This document shows positions 8,976 through 19,407 of a stretch of DNA of 64,000 bases, one piece after another. Where the stretch lies: positions 1 through 64,000 of the forward strand of contig CALAMO010000014.1 in NCBI GenBank assembly GCA_937925855.1. Reading direction: 5' to 3'. Origin of the DNA: an uncultured Thiotrichaceae bacterium. Its GTDB lineage: Bacteria; Pseudomonadota; Gammaproteobacteria; Thiotrichales; Thiotrichaceae. The translations under genes were made by a program, and so were the position numbers. A model generated the notes under the pieces. That model had not been told where the DNA came from. It searched no databases and saw only the letters and a list, made by a program, of their open reading frames with translations. Numbering within the stretch: position 1 is the first letter of the stretch; every line of letters starts with the position of its first letter.

Positions 8976-11576
8976 ATGCAGGAACAGTACAATCATAAAA
9001 CCCTCGAACCGGCGGTACAACAGTTCTGGGAAGCACATAAGAGTTTTGAGGTCAGCGAAGACCCCGACAAGGAGAAGTACTACTGCCTGTCCATGTTCCC
9101 CTACCCCAGCGGGGTACTGCACATGGGCCACGTCCGCAACTACACCATCAGCGATGTCATCGCTCGTTTCCAGCGCATGCAGGGTAAAAACGTCTTGCAC
9201 CCTATGGGCTGGGACGCCTTTGGTTTACCCGCCGAAAATGCCGCTATTAAGAACCAAGTGCCGCCCGCAGAGTGGACTTATTCCAATATCGATTATATGC
9301 GCACCCAGCTTAAATCGATTGGTCTCGGCATCGACTGGTCACGCGAGCTGGCGACCTGTACACCAGAATATTACCGCTGGGAACAGTGGTTTTTCACCCA
9401 GCTGTATGAAAAAGGTCTGGTCTACCGTAAAAAATCAACGGTCAACTGGGATCCAGTGGATCAAACCGTTTTAGCCAATGAACAGGTCGTAGACGGCTGT
9501 GGCTGGCGTTCTGGTGCACCGGTGGAACAGCGTGAAATTGATCAATGGTTTCTAAAGATTACGGCCTACGCCGATGAACTCCTGGAAGAGCTGGATAAAT
9601 TACCGGGCTGGCCGCAACAAGTTAAGACCATGCAGGCCAACTGGATTGGGCGTTCTGAAGGGGTGGAATTACAGTTCGGACTGAAAGATTCCACGGACAC
9701 CATGACCGTGTTTACCACGCGCCCGGATACGTTAATGGGTGTAAGTTATATGGGCATAGCGGCACAACACCCCCTGGCGACGGCGGCAGCAGAACAACAG
9801 CCAGAGCTCGCCGCCTTTATCGAGGCCTGCAAGCAAAACAAGGTCGCCGAAGCCGAAATGGCGACCATGGAAAAACAAGGCATGCCCACCGGGCTGTCTG
9901 CCATCCACCCCTTAACCGGTGAAGAGATTCCGATTTGGGTGGCCAATTTTGTACTGATTTCCTACGGCTCCGGTGCGGTGATGGCGGTACCGGCGCATGA
10001 CCAGCGCGACTGGGAATTTGCCCATAAATACGGGCTGCCGATTAAACAGGTGATTGCACCTGCCGATGGCAGTGCCATTGATCTAACAGCGGCGGCCTTC
10101 ACGGAAAAAGGCGTCTTGGTGAACTCCGGCGAGTTTGATGGCAAAACCTCAGAGGAAGGCTTTGCGGCCATCGCCGACACGCTGCTGGAACAGGAAAAAG
10201 GTCGCCGCCAAATTAATTATCGCCTGCGTGATTGGGGCGTATCTCGTCAGCGCTACTGGGGCTGTCCGATTCCGGTGATTTACTGTGCTGACTGTGGCGC
10301 GGTGCCCGTGCCAGAACAGGATCTGCCGGTCGTGTTACCCGAGGAAGTCACCTTTGATGAGACCGGTGGCTCGCCGATTAAACGCATGGCAGAATTTTAT
10401 GAGGTGGCCTGCCCGACGTGCAGCCAGCCAGCCCGACGTGAAACTGACACCTTTGACACCTTCTTTGAGTCCTCCTGGTATGTCGCGCGCTACGCCTGTG
10501 CCGATAATAATGAGGCCATGCTAGATGAGCGAGCTAATTACTGGCTGCCGGTCGATCAATATGTCGGTGGGATTGAGCATGCTATTTTGCACCTGCTGTA
10601 TGCGCGCTTCTTCCATAAGCTGATGCGTGATGTCGGCATGCTGGACTCAGACGAGCCGTTTGATAACCTGCTGACCCAGGGCATGGTGCTGGCCGATACC
10701 TTTTACCGGGAAGATGATTCCGGGCGGATTGACTGGTTTTCGCCGACCGATGTTGAGGTCAAGCGTGATGAGAAAGGCCGTATCACCGGCGCACAGCTGG
10801 TGAGTGATGGCCAAAGCGTCGTGCCCTCGGGCGTGAGTAAAATGTCAAAGTCTAAGAATAATGGCGTTGACCCACAGGCCATGATTGAAAAATACGGTGC
10901 GGATACGCTGCGCCTGTTTTCGATGTTTGCCGCACCGCCAGATCAGAGCATGGAGTGGTCAGATTCTGGGGTTGAGGGTGCGCTCCGCTTCCTAAAACGC
11001 ATTTGGAAGCAGGTACACGAACACGTCACTAGCGGCGTGGTCGATATCTCCGCTGGGATTAAGTCAGAAACACTGGATAAGCCGCAGCGTGTATTGCGCC
11101 GCAAGCTGCATCAACGCCTACAGAAAGTCACCGATGACATGCAGCGGCGTCATACCTTTAATACCGCCATTGCAGCAAACATGGAATTACTGAACGATCT
11201 GGCGCGCTTTGAAGATGACAGCACCACCGGACAGACCATTCGCCAAGAAGTGTTGGAATTTATTGTGTTGATGTTAGCCCCAATGGCACCGCATGCCTGT
11301 CATGTGCTGTGGCAGGCGCTGGGGCATGAAGGCGCTGTGGTTGATGCCTCCTGGCCCGAGTTAGACGAGACGGCGCTGGTACAAAACACGCTGGAACTGA
11401 TTGTACAGGTCAACGGCAAAGTACGCGGTAAAGTACAGGTCGAAGCCAGTGCGGACGAAACCTTCGTGCAACAGGCCGCGCTCGATAATCCGAACGTCCA
11501 GCGCTTCATTGCAGAGGCCACGGTGCGCAAAGTGATTGTGGTTAAAGGACGCTTGGTGAATATCGTTGCGAACTAG
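8976..11576 (+). CDS. leuS: Leucine--tRNA ligase
   Basis: Class I aminoacyl-tRNA synthetase (EC 6.1.1.4) that charges tRNA-Leu with leucine, about 866 residues. The HIGH-type motif appears as HMGHVRNYT near residues 46-54, and the KMSKS motif is present as [12 protein letters not shown] near 625-636. Between them lies the CP1 editing domain ([12 protein letters not shown] near 245, then the [15 protein letters not shown] segment near 333). The C-terminal tRNA-binding domain ends in [17 protein letters not shown], close to the E. coli ending. The start at 8976 gives MQEQY, which matches known LeuS N-termini; ATGs at 8967 and 8970 are also possible and neither has a good ribosome-binding site. 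It overlaps lptE by 11 nt. Confidence 0.98.
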   Translation: MQEQYNHKTLEPAVQQFWEAHKSFEVSEDPDKEKYYCLSMFPYPSGVLHMGHVRNYTISDVIARFQRMQGKNVLHPMGWDAFGLPAENAAIKNQVPPAEWTYSNIDYMRTQLKSIGLGIDWSRELATCTPEYYRWEQWFFTQLYEKGLVYRKKSTVNWDPVDQTVLANEQVVDGCGWRSGAPVEQREIDQWFLKITAYADELLEELDKLPGWPQQVKTMQANWIGRSEGVELQFGLKDSTDTMTVFTTRPDTLMGVSYMGIAAQHPLATAAAEQQPELAAFIEACKQNKVAEAEMATMEKQGMPTGLSAIHPLTGEEIPIWVANFVLISYGSGAVMAVPAHDQRDWEFAHKYGLPIKQVIAPADGSAIDLTAAAFTEKGVLVNSGEFDGKTSEEGFAAIADTLLEQEKGRRQINYRLRDWGVSRQRYWGCPIPVIYCADCGAVPVPEQDLPVVLPEEVTFDETGGSPIKRMAEFYEVACPTCSQPARRETDTFDTFFESSWYVARYACADNNEAMLDERANYWLPVDQYVGGIEHAILHLLYARFFHKLMRDVGMLDSDEPFDNLLTQGMVLADTFYREDDSGRIDWFSPTDVEVKRDEKGRITGAQLVSDGQSVVPSGVSKMSKSKNNGVDPQAMIEKYGADTLRLFSMFAAPPDQSMEWSDSGVEGALRFLKRIWKQVHEHVTSGVVDISAGIKSETLDKPQRVLRRKLHQRLQKVTDDMQRRHTFNTAIAANMELLNDLARFEDDSTTGQTIRQEVLEFIVLMLAPMAPHACHVLWQALGHEGAVVDASWPELDETALVQNTLELIVQVNGKVRGKVQVEASADETFVQQAALDNPNVQRFIAEATVRKVIVVKGRLVNIVAN

Positions 11577-12075
11577 GTACGTTATCTGTCTGCTGTTCAG
11601 TACGCTACTCCTGAGTAGCTGCAGTGGCTTCCAGCCGCGCATGGCACATTCGGCCATAGCCGTGCCGCTGCTGGGACAACAGGTCAGTATTGCAGCCAGC
11701 ACACTGCGCCCCGATTTTAGCGCGCTGCTCCAGCGCGGCTTACAAGCCAGCGGTGCACAGCTAGTATCCGCAACAGCACCCGGCGTTATTGTGCTGAGCG
11801 TTAACGGGCTGGATGAAGACAAAACCGTATCGGCCTACTCCTCAATCAGACAGGTACGGGAGTTTAATCACTATATCGAGCTGAGCTTTACCGCCCAGCG
11901 TCAGTCCGCCACAGCCAATCAACCCATCACTTCAGCGAACAAGGTGCGGGCTGAACGTACTCAGATTTACGACAGCCGCTATGTGTTAGGTGTATCCGCA
12001 GAAGCGCTGACTATTCGCGACGAATTGCGAGCCGAAGCGGTGAGGCTACTGGCGCTTAAATTGTCGGTGCTTTGA
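11566..12075 (+). CDS. lptE: LPS-assembly lipoprotein LptE
   Basis: Outer-membrane lipoprotein that plugs the LptD barrel and helps deliver lipopolysaccharide to the cell surface. A signal peptide ([19 protein letters not shown]) ends in a lipobox with Cys19 as the acylation site. The remaining 150 residues have the alternating hydrophobic pattern of LptE, including the conserved-looking Y-D-S-R-Y and R-DELR-EA segments near the end. The position just after leuS matches E. coli leuS-lptE. Translation must begin at a TTG (11566) inside the end of leuS, because the next ATG (11641) lies beyond the lipobox and would remove the signal peptide. holA, the usual next gene in E. coli, is not here; recG follows. 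Confidence 0.88.
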   Translation: MRTRYVICLLFSTLLLSSCSGFQPRMAHSAIAVPLLGQQVSIAASTLRPDFSALLQRGLQASGAQLVSATAPGVIVLSVNGLDEDKTVSAYSSIRQVREFNHYIELSFTAQRQSATANQPITSANKVRAERTQIYDSRYVLGVSAEALTIRDELRAEAVRLLALKLSVL

Positions 12076-12127
12076 ATCGCGGCACAGCCCACCCCGTATC
12101 AACACACACCACCAGCACCCGCGAAAA

Positions 12128-12136
12128 TGTTATACT
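12128..12136 (+). promoter_or_regulatory. Extended -10 promoter of recG
   Basis: TG at 12128, one base, then TATACT at 12131-12136: a near-consensus extended -10 element, which does not require a -35 box (none is visible). The expected start of transcription, about 7 nt downstream, falls on or next to the recG ATG at 12144, so the mRNA from this promoter would be leaderless. Confidence 0.5.
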
Positions 12137-12143
12137 AACCGCC

Positions 12144-14246
12144 ATGGATCAGCCCAGCACTGTTAGCCTGTTACAGCAACCTGTCACTGCGTTGAAAGGC
12201 GTGGGCGAAAAAATGGCAGAAAAACTGACGAAGCTCGCCATTATCCGCGTCGCTGATCTATTATTTCATCTCCCGCTGCGCTATCAGGATCGCACCCGCA
12301 TTTATCCCATCAGCAGCTTGCGCGTGGGGCAGGAAGTGCTGGTCGAAGGTGAAATCGATACCACCGAAGTGGTCATGCGCAGTCGACGCATGCTGCTGTG
12401 TCAGGTGAATGACGGCAGTGGCGTAATCACACTACGTTTCTTTCACTTCAGCCACGCCCAAAAGCAAAGCCTTAGCCCCGGTAGTTTGCTGCGCTGCTTC
12501 GGTGAAATCCGTCAATCCGGCTTTCGACTGGAAATGGTACACCCCGAATACAAGCTGCTGAATCCGGCTCATCCAACGCCGGTTGAAAATACGCTCACGG
12601 CAACCTATCCCAGCACAGAAGGTTTACAGCAACGCAGCCTATTGAAACTGATTGGCATTGCGCTGGAACAGGTGCATGAACTACCGGAACTGCTGCCGGA
12701 ACATACCGTACGTACCTACCAGTTCCCGCCGCTGGCCGATAGCCTAATGCTGCTCCACCAACCGCCAGTTGAACTGGCGCACCTCCCCATGACTGACGGC
12801 CAGCACCCGGCACAGCGCCGCCTAGTGTTTGAAGAGATGCTGGCCCATCAGCTCGGCGTGCAGCAGGCGCGCCAAGCCATCAAAAGCGTGAATGCACCGG
12901 CTATGCCAGAGGCCAACACCTACTTCAGCCAGTTGTTGGAGCAACTGCCGTTCCAGCCAACCGGCGCGCAAAACCGGGTCATCGCCGAAATCGCTCAGGA
13001 TCTGGGCCAGAACACGCCAATGAACCGACTGGTGCAGGGTGATGTCGGTTCGGGTAAAACACTGGTCGCTATTGCGGCCGCGCTCCATGCCATCACTCAC
13101 GGCTATCAGGTCGCGCTCATGGCCCCTACTGAGCTATTAGCGGAGCAGCATTACAGCAATCTTTGCGCCTGGCTGGAACCCATGGGGTTGGAGGTGGTGT
13201 TCATTTCCGGCGGACAAACCGCAAAACAGCGACGGCGCAAGGTGGAAAACCTCTTGCTCGGTATCGGCCACATCGCCGTCGGCACCCACGCCCTGTTCCA
13301 GAAAACGGTCGAATTTCTCCAGCTTGGCCTGATTATTATTGACGAACAACACCGCTTCGGCGTGCACCAGCGCCTTGAGCTGCGCGAAAAAGGCAAGCAA
13401 GGCGATCATTATCCGCACCAGCTGGTGATGACAGCAACACCGATCCCACGCACGCTAGCGATGACAGCCTATGGCGACCTCGACTATTCGGTGATTGATG
13501 AGCTGCCGCCGGGACGGACGCCAATTAAAACCGTCGCCATCAATAATGAACGCCGCGATGAGATCATTGAGCGCATCAGCAGCGCCTGCGCAGCGGGACG
13601 TCAGGTATACTGGGTGTGCACGCTGATTGAGGAATCTGAAGTACTCCAGTGTCAGGCGGCGGCGGACACGGCTGAACTGCTGCGCGAACGCCTGCCAAAT
13701 ATCAACGTCGGTCTGATACATGGTCGCCTGCATGGCAGTGAGAAAGAAGCCATTATGCAGGCTTTTAAAGCCAATACCCTGCAATTACTGGTCGCCACTA
13801 CGGTGATTGAGGTGGGGGTCGACGTGCCCAATGCCTCACTCATGATTATTGAAAATGCGGAACGTCTTGGTCTATCCCAACTGCATCAGCTGCGTGGTCG
13901 GGTTGGGCGCGGGGAAACCGCCAGCAGCTGCGTCTTAATGTACCAAGCCCCGCTGGGCAAGACGGCGCGCAAACGCTTAGACGCACTGCGCAGTAGTACC
14001 GATGGCTTTGAGATCGCCAATATTGACCTGGAAATTCGTGGTCCCGGCGAAGTGCTGGGTACGCGCCAAACCGGTGATGTGCAGATGCGCATTGCTCAAC
14101 TGATCCGAGACCAGCATTTATTACCTGCGGTGCAGGATGCAGCGCGTGACATCATAGCCAATTACCCTGAGCGAGTGCCTGCACTCACCCAGCGCTGGTT
14201 GCAGCAGGCCAACGGCGCAACCGCCACCCAATTCTTTCAAAGCTGA
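12144..14246 (+). CDS. recG: ATP-dependent DNA helicase RecG
   Basis: Superfamily 2 helicase of 700 residues (E. coli RecG has 693) that drives reversal of stalled replication forks and branch migration. The N-terminal wedge/OB domain includes LKGVGEKMAEKL near residue 16 and the DRT segment LPLRYQDRT. Helicase motifs in order: Walker A GDVGSGKT near 300, TELLAEQH, DEQHRFGV (DExH) near 400, TATPIPRT near 435, then the second RecA fold with QLRGRVGRG near 590 and the C-terminal TRG segment with EIRGPGEVLGTRQTG. The start was placed at ATG 12144; an upstream in-frame TTG at 12072 overlaps lptE and adds 24 residues without family resemblance. Confidence 0.97.
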   Translation: MDQPSTVSLLQQPVTALKGVGEKMAEKLTKLAIIRVADLLFHLPLRYQDRTRIYPISSLRVGQEVLVEGEIDTTEVVMRSRRMLLCQVNDGSGVITLRFFHFSHAQKQSLSPGSLLRCFGEIRQSGFRLEMVHPEYKLLNPAHPTPVENTLTATYPSTEGLQQRSLLKLIGIALEQVHELPELLPEHTVRTYQFPPLADSLMLLHQPPVELAHLPMTDGQHPAQRRLVFEEMLAHQLGVQQARQAIKSVNAPAMPEANTYFSQLLEQLPFQPTGAQNRVIAEIAQDLGQNTPMNRLVQGDVGSGKTLVAIAAALHAITHGYQVALMAPTELLAEQHYSNLCAWLEPMGLEVVFISGGQTAKQRRRKVENLLLGIGHIAVGTHALFQKTVEFLQLGLIIIDEQHRFGVHQRLELREKGKQGDHYPHQLVMTATPIPRTLAMTAYGDLDYSVIDELPPGRTPIKTVAINNERRDEIIERISSACAAGRQVYWVCTLIEESEVLQCQAAADTAELLRERLPNINVGLIHGRLHGSEKEAIMQAFKANTLQLLVATTVIEVGVDVPNASLMIIENAERLGLSQLHQLRGRVGRGETASSCVLMYQAPLGKTARKRLDALRSSTDGFEIANIDLEIRGPGEVLGTRQTGDVQMRIAQLIRDQHLLPAVQDAARDIIANYPERVPALTQRWLQQANGATATQFFQS

Positions 14247-14400
14247 AGCGGGCACCCACCTCCCCCTAAGCGACGCATGCCCTTATACGCCCGAACATTC
14301 CCTAGCGCTAAGCGTCGCTCCGGCTGTCCATTACATTTCGCTGCCCTGCAAAGACGGGTTACCCTAAGCTATCAACGATAAAAATAACGGACAACACAGT

Positions 14401-15324
14401 ATGACCGCTGTCACCCCACAGCTTATTAGCGCTACGCTTAAAGCGTTAAACCAAGTGGTACTCGGTAAAGAAACCCAGATCAGACTTGCGCTCACTGGAC
14501 TGTTAGCGGGCGGTCACTTGCTGTTAGAGGACCTGCCGGGCATGGGCAAGACCACGCTGGCGCATGCCCTAGCTGGGGTCTGTGGGCTGGAATACCAGCG
14601 CATGCAATTTACCAGCGACCTGCTACCGGCTGACATAATAGGTGCGTCCATCTTTGACCGTCAGTCCTCGGCTTTCACTTTCCACCGCGGCCCGCTGTTT
14701 AGCCAAATATTTCTGGCGGATGAATTAAATCGCGCCTCTCCAAAAGCTCAGAGCGCGCTGTTGGAAGCGATGGAAGAACAGCAGGTCAGCGTTGATGGCA
14801 AAACTTATGCCCTGCCTAGGCCTTTCTTTGTTATTGCGACTCAAAACCCACAGAGTCAGGCCGGCACTTTTGCCTTGCCGGAGTCACAGCTGGATCGTTT
14901 TCTGCTGCGCATCTCGCTGGGCTATCCTGATCCGGCCGCCGAGCGCAAGCTGCTTCGCGGTGCTGAGGGCCGCAGCCAGCTAAACGGTCTGACAGCCGTA
15001 TTAGATCAGCGCCGCTTACAGGCCCTGCAATCGCTAGTGCCACAGGTTAAGCTTAGTGATGCATTATTAGACTATGTGCAGCGTCTAATTGCCTATACCC
15101 GCGACAGCGATCAGTGCGCAACCGGCCTATCGCCCCGTGGTGCCCAGGCACTGGTTCGTAGCGCACAAAGCTGGGCACTCTTACAGGGGCGCAGCCATGT
15201 CTTACCGGAAGATGTGCAGGCCGTTTTCACCGCGGTCGCCGGTCACCGCCTCAGCGGACGCCACGAGGCGCAGGGTACCCCGCTGGCGCGCCACATTCTC
15301 AGTCAGGTTGATGCGGTCGGTTAA
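14401..15324 (+). CDS. MoxR family AAA+ ATPase
   Basis: AAA+ ATPase of the MoxR family, 307 residues, chaperone-like, probably acting with the downstream DUF58 protein on a membrane or metal-enzyme target. Walker A is LEDLPGMGKTT near residues 43-53 and Walker B is FLADELNRASPKAQSALLEAMEE near 110-132. Sensor 1 is FFVIATQNP near 143, and sensor 2 lies in the C-terminal lid (LSPRGAQALVRSAQSWALL). It starts a compact three-gene operon: 1 nt separates its stop codon from the DUF58 ATG, and DUF58 overlaps the transglutaminase gene by 4 nt. This MoxR-DUF58-TgpA order is widely conserved in Gammaproteobacteria; its exact role is unknown. Confidence 0.93.
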   Translation: MTAVTPQLISATLKALNQVVLGKETQIRLALTGLLAGGHLLLEDLPGMGKTTLAHALAGVCGLEYQRMQFTSDLLPADIIGASIFDRQSSAFTFHRGPLFSQIFLADELNRASPKAQSALLEAMEEQQVSVDGKTYALPRPFFVIATQNPQSQAGTFALPESQLDRFLLRISLGYPDPAAERKLLRGAEGRSQLNGLTAVLDQRRLQALQSLVPQVKLSDALLDYVQRLIAYTRDSDQCATGLSPRGAQALVRSAQSWALLQGRSHVLPEDVQAVFTAVAGHRLSGRHEAQGTPLARHILSQVDAVG

Positions 15325-15325
15325 G

Positions 15326-16309
15326 ATGGAGACCCACGCCAAGCCAACCCTCCTATTCCGCGTTAAATCACAGCTGGATCAATGGCTAAAACACCGCCTG
15401 CCGCAAACCCGCGAGGTCACACTGCGCCAGCGGCAGATTTTTATTGTACCGACCCAACTGGCTCTGGGCATGCTGCTGCTCACTCTGCTGCTGTTTATCC
15501 TCGGTATTAATTTCCAAAATTCACTGGTCTATGCGGTGTGTTTTTGGCTGCTGGCGCTGCTGGTGCTGAATATCCTACACACCTACCGTAATCTAGCCGG
15601 TTTAACGCTCAAAGTTATTGGCATTGAACCGTGCTTTGCCGGTGAGAATGCCCTGCTGACGCTGGAATTATCCTGTGAAGCGGATAAGAAAAAATATGCC
15701 GTTCAGCTCGGCTGGCCAGAACATGACCTCAGCGAGGTCAATCTGGCTGAGTCCAATCACCTGCGTGTTCAGCTGGCCTATCCAACACAGCGACGTGGCC
15801 GCTGGACGCCACCGAGAATCACTGTTCGTACCCACTATCCACTGGGTCTGGCCGTCGCTTGGTCGTATTTACTCAGCGATATAAGCGGTCTTGTGTATCC
15901 TAAACCCCAAGAACAAACCGCCCTCCAACCGAACATACCGAATCATTCCGAGCACAGCAGCGGCCATGAAATCCCCGGAGGTAGCCATGATTTCGGCGGC
16001 ATCAGAGATTATCAGCCCGGCGACGCACCTCGGCGGATACATTGGGCTAAATATGCCCAAACCGGTGAACTACACAGCAAAACGTTTATCGACTACAGCA
16101 GCCCAGAATGCTGGCTGGATTGGGATGCTTTGCCCTTCCCTGACGCTGAAGCCCGTCTATCCCATCTCTGTAGTCAGGTATTGACCTGTCATGCCGAGCA
16201 GCAGGAATACGGCCTCAACATTCCGGGCACCCGCTTAGAACCACAGTGGAGTGAAGCACATAAAAACCGCTGTCTGACCGCGCTCGCACTGTTTGGGACA
16301 CTAGAGTGA
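15326..16309 (+). CDS. DUF58 domain membrane protein
   Basis: Membrane-anchored DUF58 protein of 327 residues. Two hydrophobic segments near residues 40-85 (LALGMLLLTLLLFILGINF and YAVCFWLLALLVLNIL) are followed by an Ig-like stretch and then the DUF58 core with GSHDFGGIRDYQPGDAPRRIHWA near 215-237. That G-x-R-x-Y-x-x-G-D-x-x-R-x-I-H-W pattern is the family hallmark. Start ATG 15326 comes immediately after the MoxR stop; longer in-frame extensions overlap MoxR and are not credible. It probably works with the MoxR ATPase. The biochemical role is not known. Confidence 0.9.
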   Translation: METHAKPTLLFRVKSQLDQWLKHRLPQTREVTLRQRQIFIVPTQLALGMLLLTLLLFILGINFQNSLVYAVCFWLLALLVLNILHTYRNLAGLTLKVIGIEPCFAGENALLTLELSCEADKKKYAVQLGWPEHDLSEVNLAESNHLRVQLAYPTQRRGRWTPPRITVRTHYPLGLAVAWSYLLSDISGLVYPKPQEQTALQPNIPNHSEHSSGHEIPGGSHDFGGIRDYQPGDAPRRIHWAKYAQTGELHSKTFIDYSSPECWLDWDALPFPDAEARLSHLCSQVLTCHAEQQEYGLNIPGTRLEPQWSEAHKNRCLTALALFGTLE

Positions 16310-18351
16310 AAACCACAGCGAAAACCACAGTCAACGCCAAAGCCGCACTGAGTTATAGCGGCACGGTTTGGCTTTTGGTGCTGCAATTACTAGTGATGCT
16401 GCCATTTGTACAATACCTGCCCCAATGGCTGATACCGGTGCTAGTATTCACGGCTATATGGCGTATTAGGGTGGTAAAAGGCTACAGCAACCGGCCCGGC
16501 CTGCGGGTCAAAATCACCCTAATCGCCATCGGTATGATCGGCTTACAGTTCAGTGGTTTGCCCTTTCCATCACTGGACTTTATGGTCACCATCCTGCTGC
16601 TGGGGTTTGCGTTTAAAACGCTGGAAACTGACAACCCGCGTGATGGCATTGTAGTGGTCTTTCTCGGCTATTTTTTACTGGCGGTACATTTCCTTTATTC
16701 ACAGTCCATACTGGCCGGTTTATACGGCGCATTGAGTCTGGTGGTACTCACAGCGGTGCTCGTCGTTATCCAGCATCCGCTGACGTTTATGCACAATCGC
16801 CAAAGCACGCAACACACCCTGCGCCTCAGTGCGAGCATGTTATTACAGTGTCTTCCGCTAATGCTGCTGATTTTTATTGTTGCACCCCGTCTGCCGCCGC
16901 TGTTTATGTTGCCCTTGCCCAGCAGTCAGGCCAAGACCGGAATTTCTGACAGCATGACCCCCGGTGATATTGCTAACCTGAGCCAGTCCGATGGCTTGGC
17001 TTTCCGGGTCACCTTTAAGGGGGACAGACCGCCGCAAAACCAGCTGTATTGGCGCGGTTTAACGCTGAACCACTTCGATGGCCGCCGCTGGCAGCAATTT
17101 GCCGATGACTATGAGCTGCGACAGCTCCAGCGTCACTTCGAACAGCACTATCGCTGGCAGCCGAATCAGCTGGAAGTGCGGGGTACGGCGATTGCCTACG
17201 AAGCCCTTTATGAACGCAGCGGCCAACCCTGGCTGTTTACGCTGACGCCGGTGAGTGAAGTGTATGGCGATGTGCTGCGCGTGGGCGATTATCGAGTCAT
17301 GGCTCGCCGTGAACTCCAGGCCCCGACCTTAGTAAAAGCAGTGAGCTACCCGGATAGCCTGCGCGATATAAACCTACAGCCGATGGTACGCCAACTGGCA
17401 CTACAGCTACCGCCGGACACCGATCCCAGAACGCGCACACTCGCCCGCCAACTGCGCGCAGACAGCGACTCTGAGCAAGACTTTATCCAGCGGGTACTCG
17501 CGCGCTACCGTACACAGCCTTTTCATTACACGTTGCGCCCACCCACGCTCGGCAGTACGGACACCATCGACCGCTTCCTATTCGACAGCCAGCGCGGCTT
17601 TTGTGCACACTACGCCGGCAGTTTTGTCTTCATGATGCGCGCGGCGGGCATTCCAGCGCGCGTGGTCACGGGCTATCAGGGCGGCGAATGGAATGCGGCC
17701 GGCCACTATTTATCAGTGCACCAGTTCGATGCACACGCCTGGGCCGAGGTTTGGCTGGCAGATTCGGGCTGGTTGAGAATTGACCCCACCACCTTAGTAG
17801 CACCCGACCGGGTTGAGCGCGGGCTGGAAGCGGCAATGCAAATGGAAGGCAGTTTTCTGGAGAATCAGCTATTTACACCGCACAACATTGAGTGGCTCAA
17901 GCAGCTGCGCCAGCAAATTGACAGCGTGCAGTATGGTTGGCGGCGCTTTGTATTGGGCTATGATCAGGATGCACAGCATAATTTCCTGCAAAACCTGTTC
18001 GGCGAACTCACCGTTAAAAAAGCCGTGTTCACGCTGGGCGGCTTGCTGCTAGCGATTGGCTTCTTGTGGGTAATCTTGCTTGGCATAAAGCCGCTGAGAC
18101 AGCGACATTCACCAGAACAGCTCATCTATCAACGCTTTTGTAAAGCGTTAGCAAAACAAGGGATAACGCGCGAACACGGTCAGGCACCGGGCGATTTTGC
18201 GCGCCGTGCGGCGGCAGCACTGCCTGAGCAGGCCAGCGCCATTCTGGACTTCAACCGCAGTTATGAACGGCTCTGTTATGCCCTGGATAAGAACGAGGAC
18301 AAAACCGCTTTGTTAGGTACATTAAAGCAGCAGTTAAAGCAGCTGCAATGA
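16306..18351 (+). CDS. TgpA-type transglutaminase-like membrane protein
   Basis: Integral membrane protein of 681 residues with DUF3488 (about six N-terminal membrane segments, residues 15-190), a periplasmic transglutaminase/protease-like core and a DUF4129-like C-terminal tail after another membrane segment near 570-590. The core has the Cys-His-Asp triad of the superfamily: RGFCAHYAGSFVFMMRAAGIPARVVTGYQGG near 427-457, then FDAHAWAEVW near 470 and LRIDPTT near 488. It starts at GTG 16306, overlapping the DUF58 stop (GTGA). The Pseudomonas relative TgpA is essential there, but the substrate is unknown. Confidence 0.92.
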   Translation: MKTTAKTTVNAKAALSYSGTVWLLVLQLLVMLPFVQYLPQWLIPVLVFTAIWRIRVVKGYSNRPGLRVKITLIAIGMIGLQFSGLPFPSLDFMVTILLLGFAFKTLETDNPRDGIVVVFLGYFLLAVHFLYSQSILAGLYGALSLVVLTAVLVVIQHPLTFMHNRQSTQHTLRLSASMLLQCLPLMLLIFIVAPRLPPLFMLPLPSSQAKTGISDSMTPGDIANLSQSDGLAFRVTFKGDRPPQNQLYWRGLTLNHFDGRRWQQFADDYELRQLQRHFEQHYRWQPNQLEVRGTAIAYEALYERSGQPWLFTLTPVSEVYGDVLRVGDYRVMARRELQAPTLVKAVSYPDSLRDINLQPMVRQLALQLPPDTDPRTRTLARQLRADSDSEQDFIQRVLARYRTQPFHYTLRPPTLGSTDTIDRFLFDSQRGFCAHYAGSFVFMMRAAGIPARVVTGYQGGEWNAAGHYLSVHQFDAHAWAEVWLADSGWLRIDPTTLVAPDRVERGLEAAMQMEGSFLENQLFTPHNIEWLKQLRQQIDSVQYGWRRFVLGYDQDAQHNFLQNLFGELTVKKAVFTLGGLLLAIGFLWVILLGIKPLRQRHSPEQLIYQRFCKALAKQGITREHGQAPGDFARRAAAALPEQASAILDFNRSYERLCYALDKNEDKTALLGTLKQQLKQLQ

Positions 18352-18356
18352 TGAAC

Positions 18357-19382
18357 TTAAGCAGGCGCTCGCACCGCGCCGGTGGTGCCGCCTACAATCA
18401 GCTCCGTGGCTAATTCCAGGCGCTCCACCTGACGTGTGCCCGCCTTAATCTGGCGCAGCAGGTAATCGGCAGCCCGCATCCCCATCCGCCGCGACGGCGA
18501 GTTCATTGTGGTCAGTGCCGGATGCAACACCGCAAGCATTTCCAGCTTATCAAAGCCGGTCACGGATAAATCCCCCGGCACCTCTAGCGCCAACTCACGC
18601 GCCGCGCTTAATGCGCCCAAGGCCAAAATATCATTGCTACAGATAACAGCAGTAATCTCGGGATGTTGCCGAATAAGCGTATGCATGGCCTGACGCGCCT
18701 GCTCGCCGGAATAGCGCACCTGTAGCACCCGCTCCGCCGCTAGACTGAGCTGCTGAGTCGCCAGATGAGCACGCACGCCCTGTAAACGCTGGCGCGCTCG
18801 GTCATTATTGTCCAATATGGCTGAGATACAGCCTAGCTGGCGATGCCCCAATTCAGTGAGATGCTGTGCTAAACGCCGACCGGCGCTGATATTATCCAGG
18901 CCGATACAGCTGTAAGTAGATGCCGGGTTATAGCTCCACAGGTTAACATAGGGAATTTGCTGCTGATCAATCGCTTCAAACACAGCAGGATGATGATCCG
19001 CTCCGACTAGAACCAACCCATCGATGCCACGGGCTAATAGTGCCTGCACCTCGCGCAGCTCTTCTTGTTGCGAATAATTGCTTTGCGCCAGCAGCAGGGT
19101 ATATTTTTCCTGGCTTAGACCACGCTGTAGGTACTGAATAGCCTCTGAGAAAATCGCATTATCAATAGTGGGGACTACGGCGCCCACGGTCTGCGTTCGC
19201 CGCGACGCCAGCGCACGCGCTGCCCCGTGCGGAACATAGCCCAATGTGGCAATGGCAGCATTGATGCGCGCACGCACATCAGGCCGCACCTTATCGGGCT
19301 GGTTCAGACAGCGTGACACGGTCGCCGTCGAAACCCCCGCTACCCGCGCCACATCCTGTAAAGTTGGTTTTCCAGATCGCAT
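18357..19382 (-). CDS. LacI family transcriptional regulator
   Basis: LacI/GalR-type repressor of 341 residues. The N-terminal helix-turn-helix (TLQDVARVAGVSTATVSRCLN, residues 7-27) is followed by the hinge helix (AARALASRRT) and a periplasmic-binding-protein-like sensor domain (TVGAVVPTIDNAIFSE onward). The start at 19382 gives MRSGKPTLQDV, right for the family; upstream in-frame sequence to 19469 looks non-coding. It is divergent from the hpsN-like operon, whose promoter carries a perfect LacI-type palindrome (19525-19540). The regulator therefore most likely represses that operon until its substrate or an intermediate (DHPS or sulfolactate, by inference) is present. The sensor-domain ligand is not deducible by eye. 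Confidence 0.93.
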   Translation of the reverse strand: MRSGKPTLQDVARVAGVSTATVSRCLNQPDKVRPDVRARINAAIATLGYVPHGAARALASRRTQTVGAVVPTIDNAIFSEAIQYLQRGLSQEKYTLLLAQSNYSQQEELREVQALLARGIDGLVLVGADHHPAVFEAIDQQQIPYVNLWSYNPASTYSCIGLDNISAGRRLAQHLTELGHRQLGCISAILDNNDRARQRLQGVRAHLATQQLSLAAERVLQVRYSGEQARQAMHTLIRQHPEITAVICSNDILALGALSAARELALEVPGDLSVTGFDKLEMLAVLHPALTTMNSPSRRMGMRAADYLLRQIKAGTRQVERLELATELIVGGTTGAVRAPA

Positions 19383-19407
19383 GCGTCTTTGTAGCAAAAA
19401 TGATGAG

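Noticed and set aside
15089-15325. N-terminal extension of the DUF58 protein frame
   Set aside because: It lies entirely within the MoxR gene; ATG 15326 follows directly and starts at the family N-terminus.
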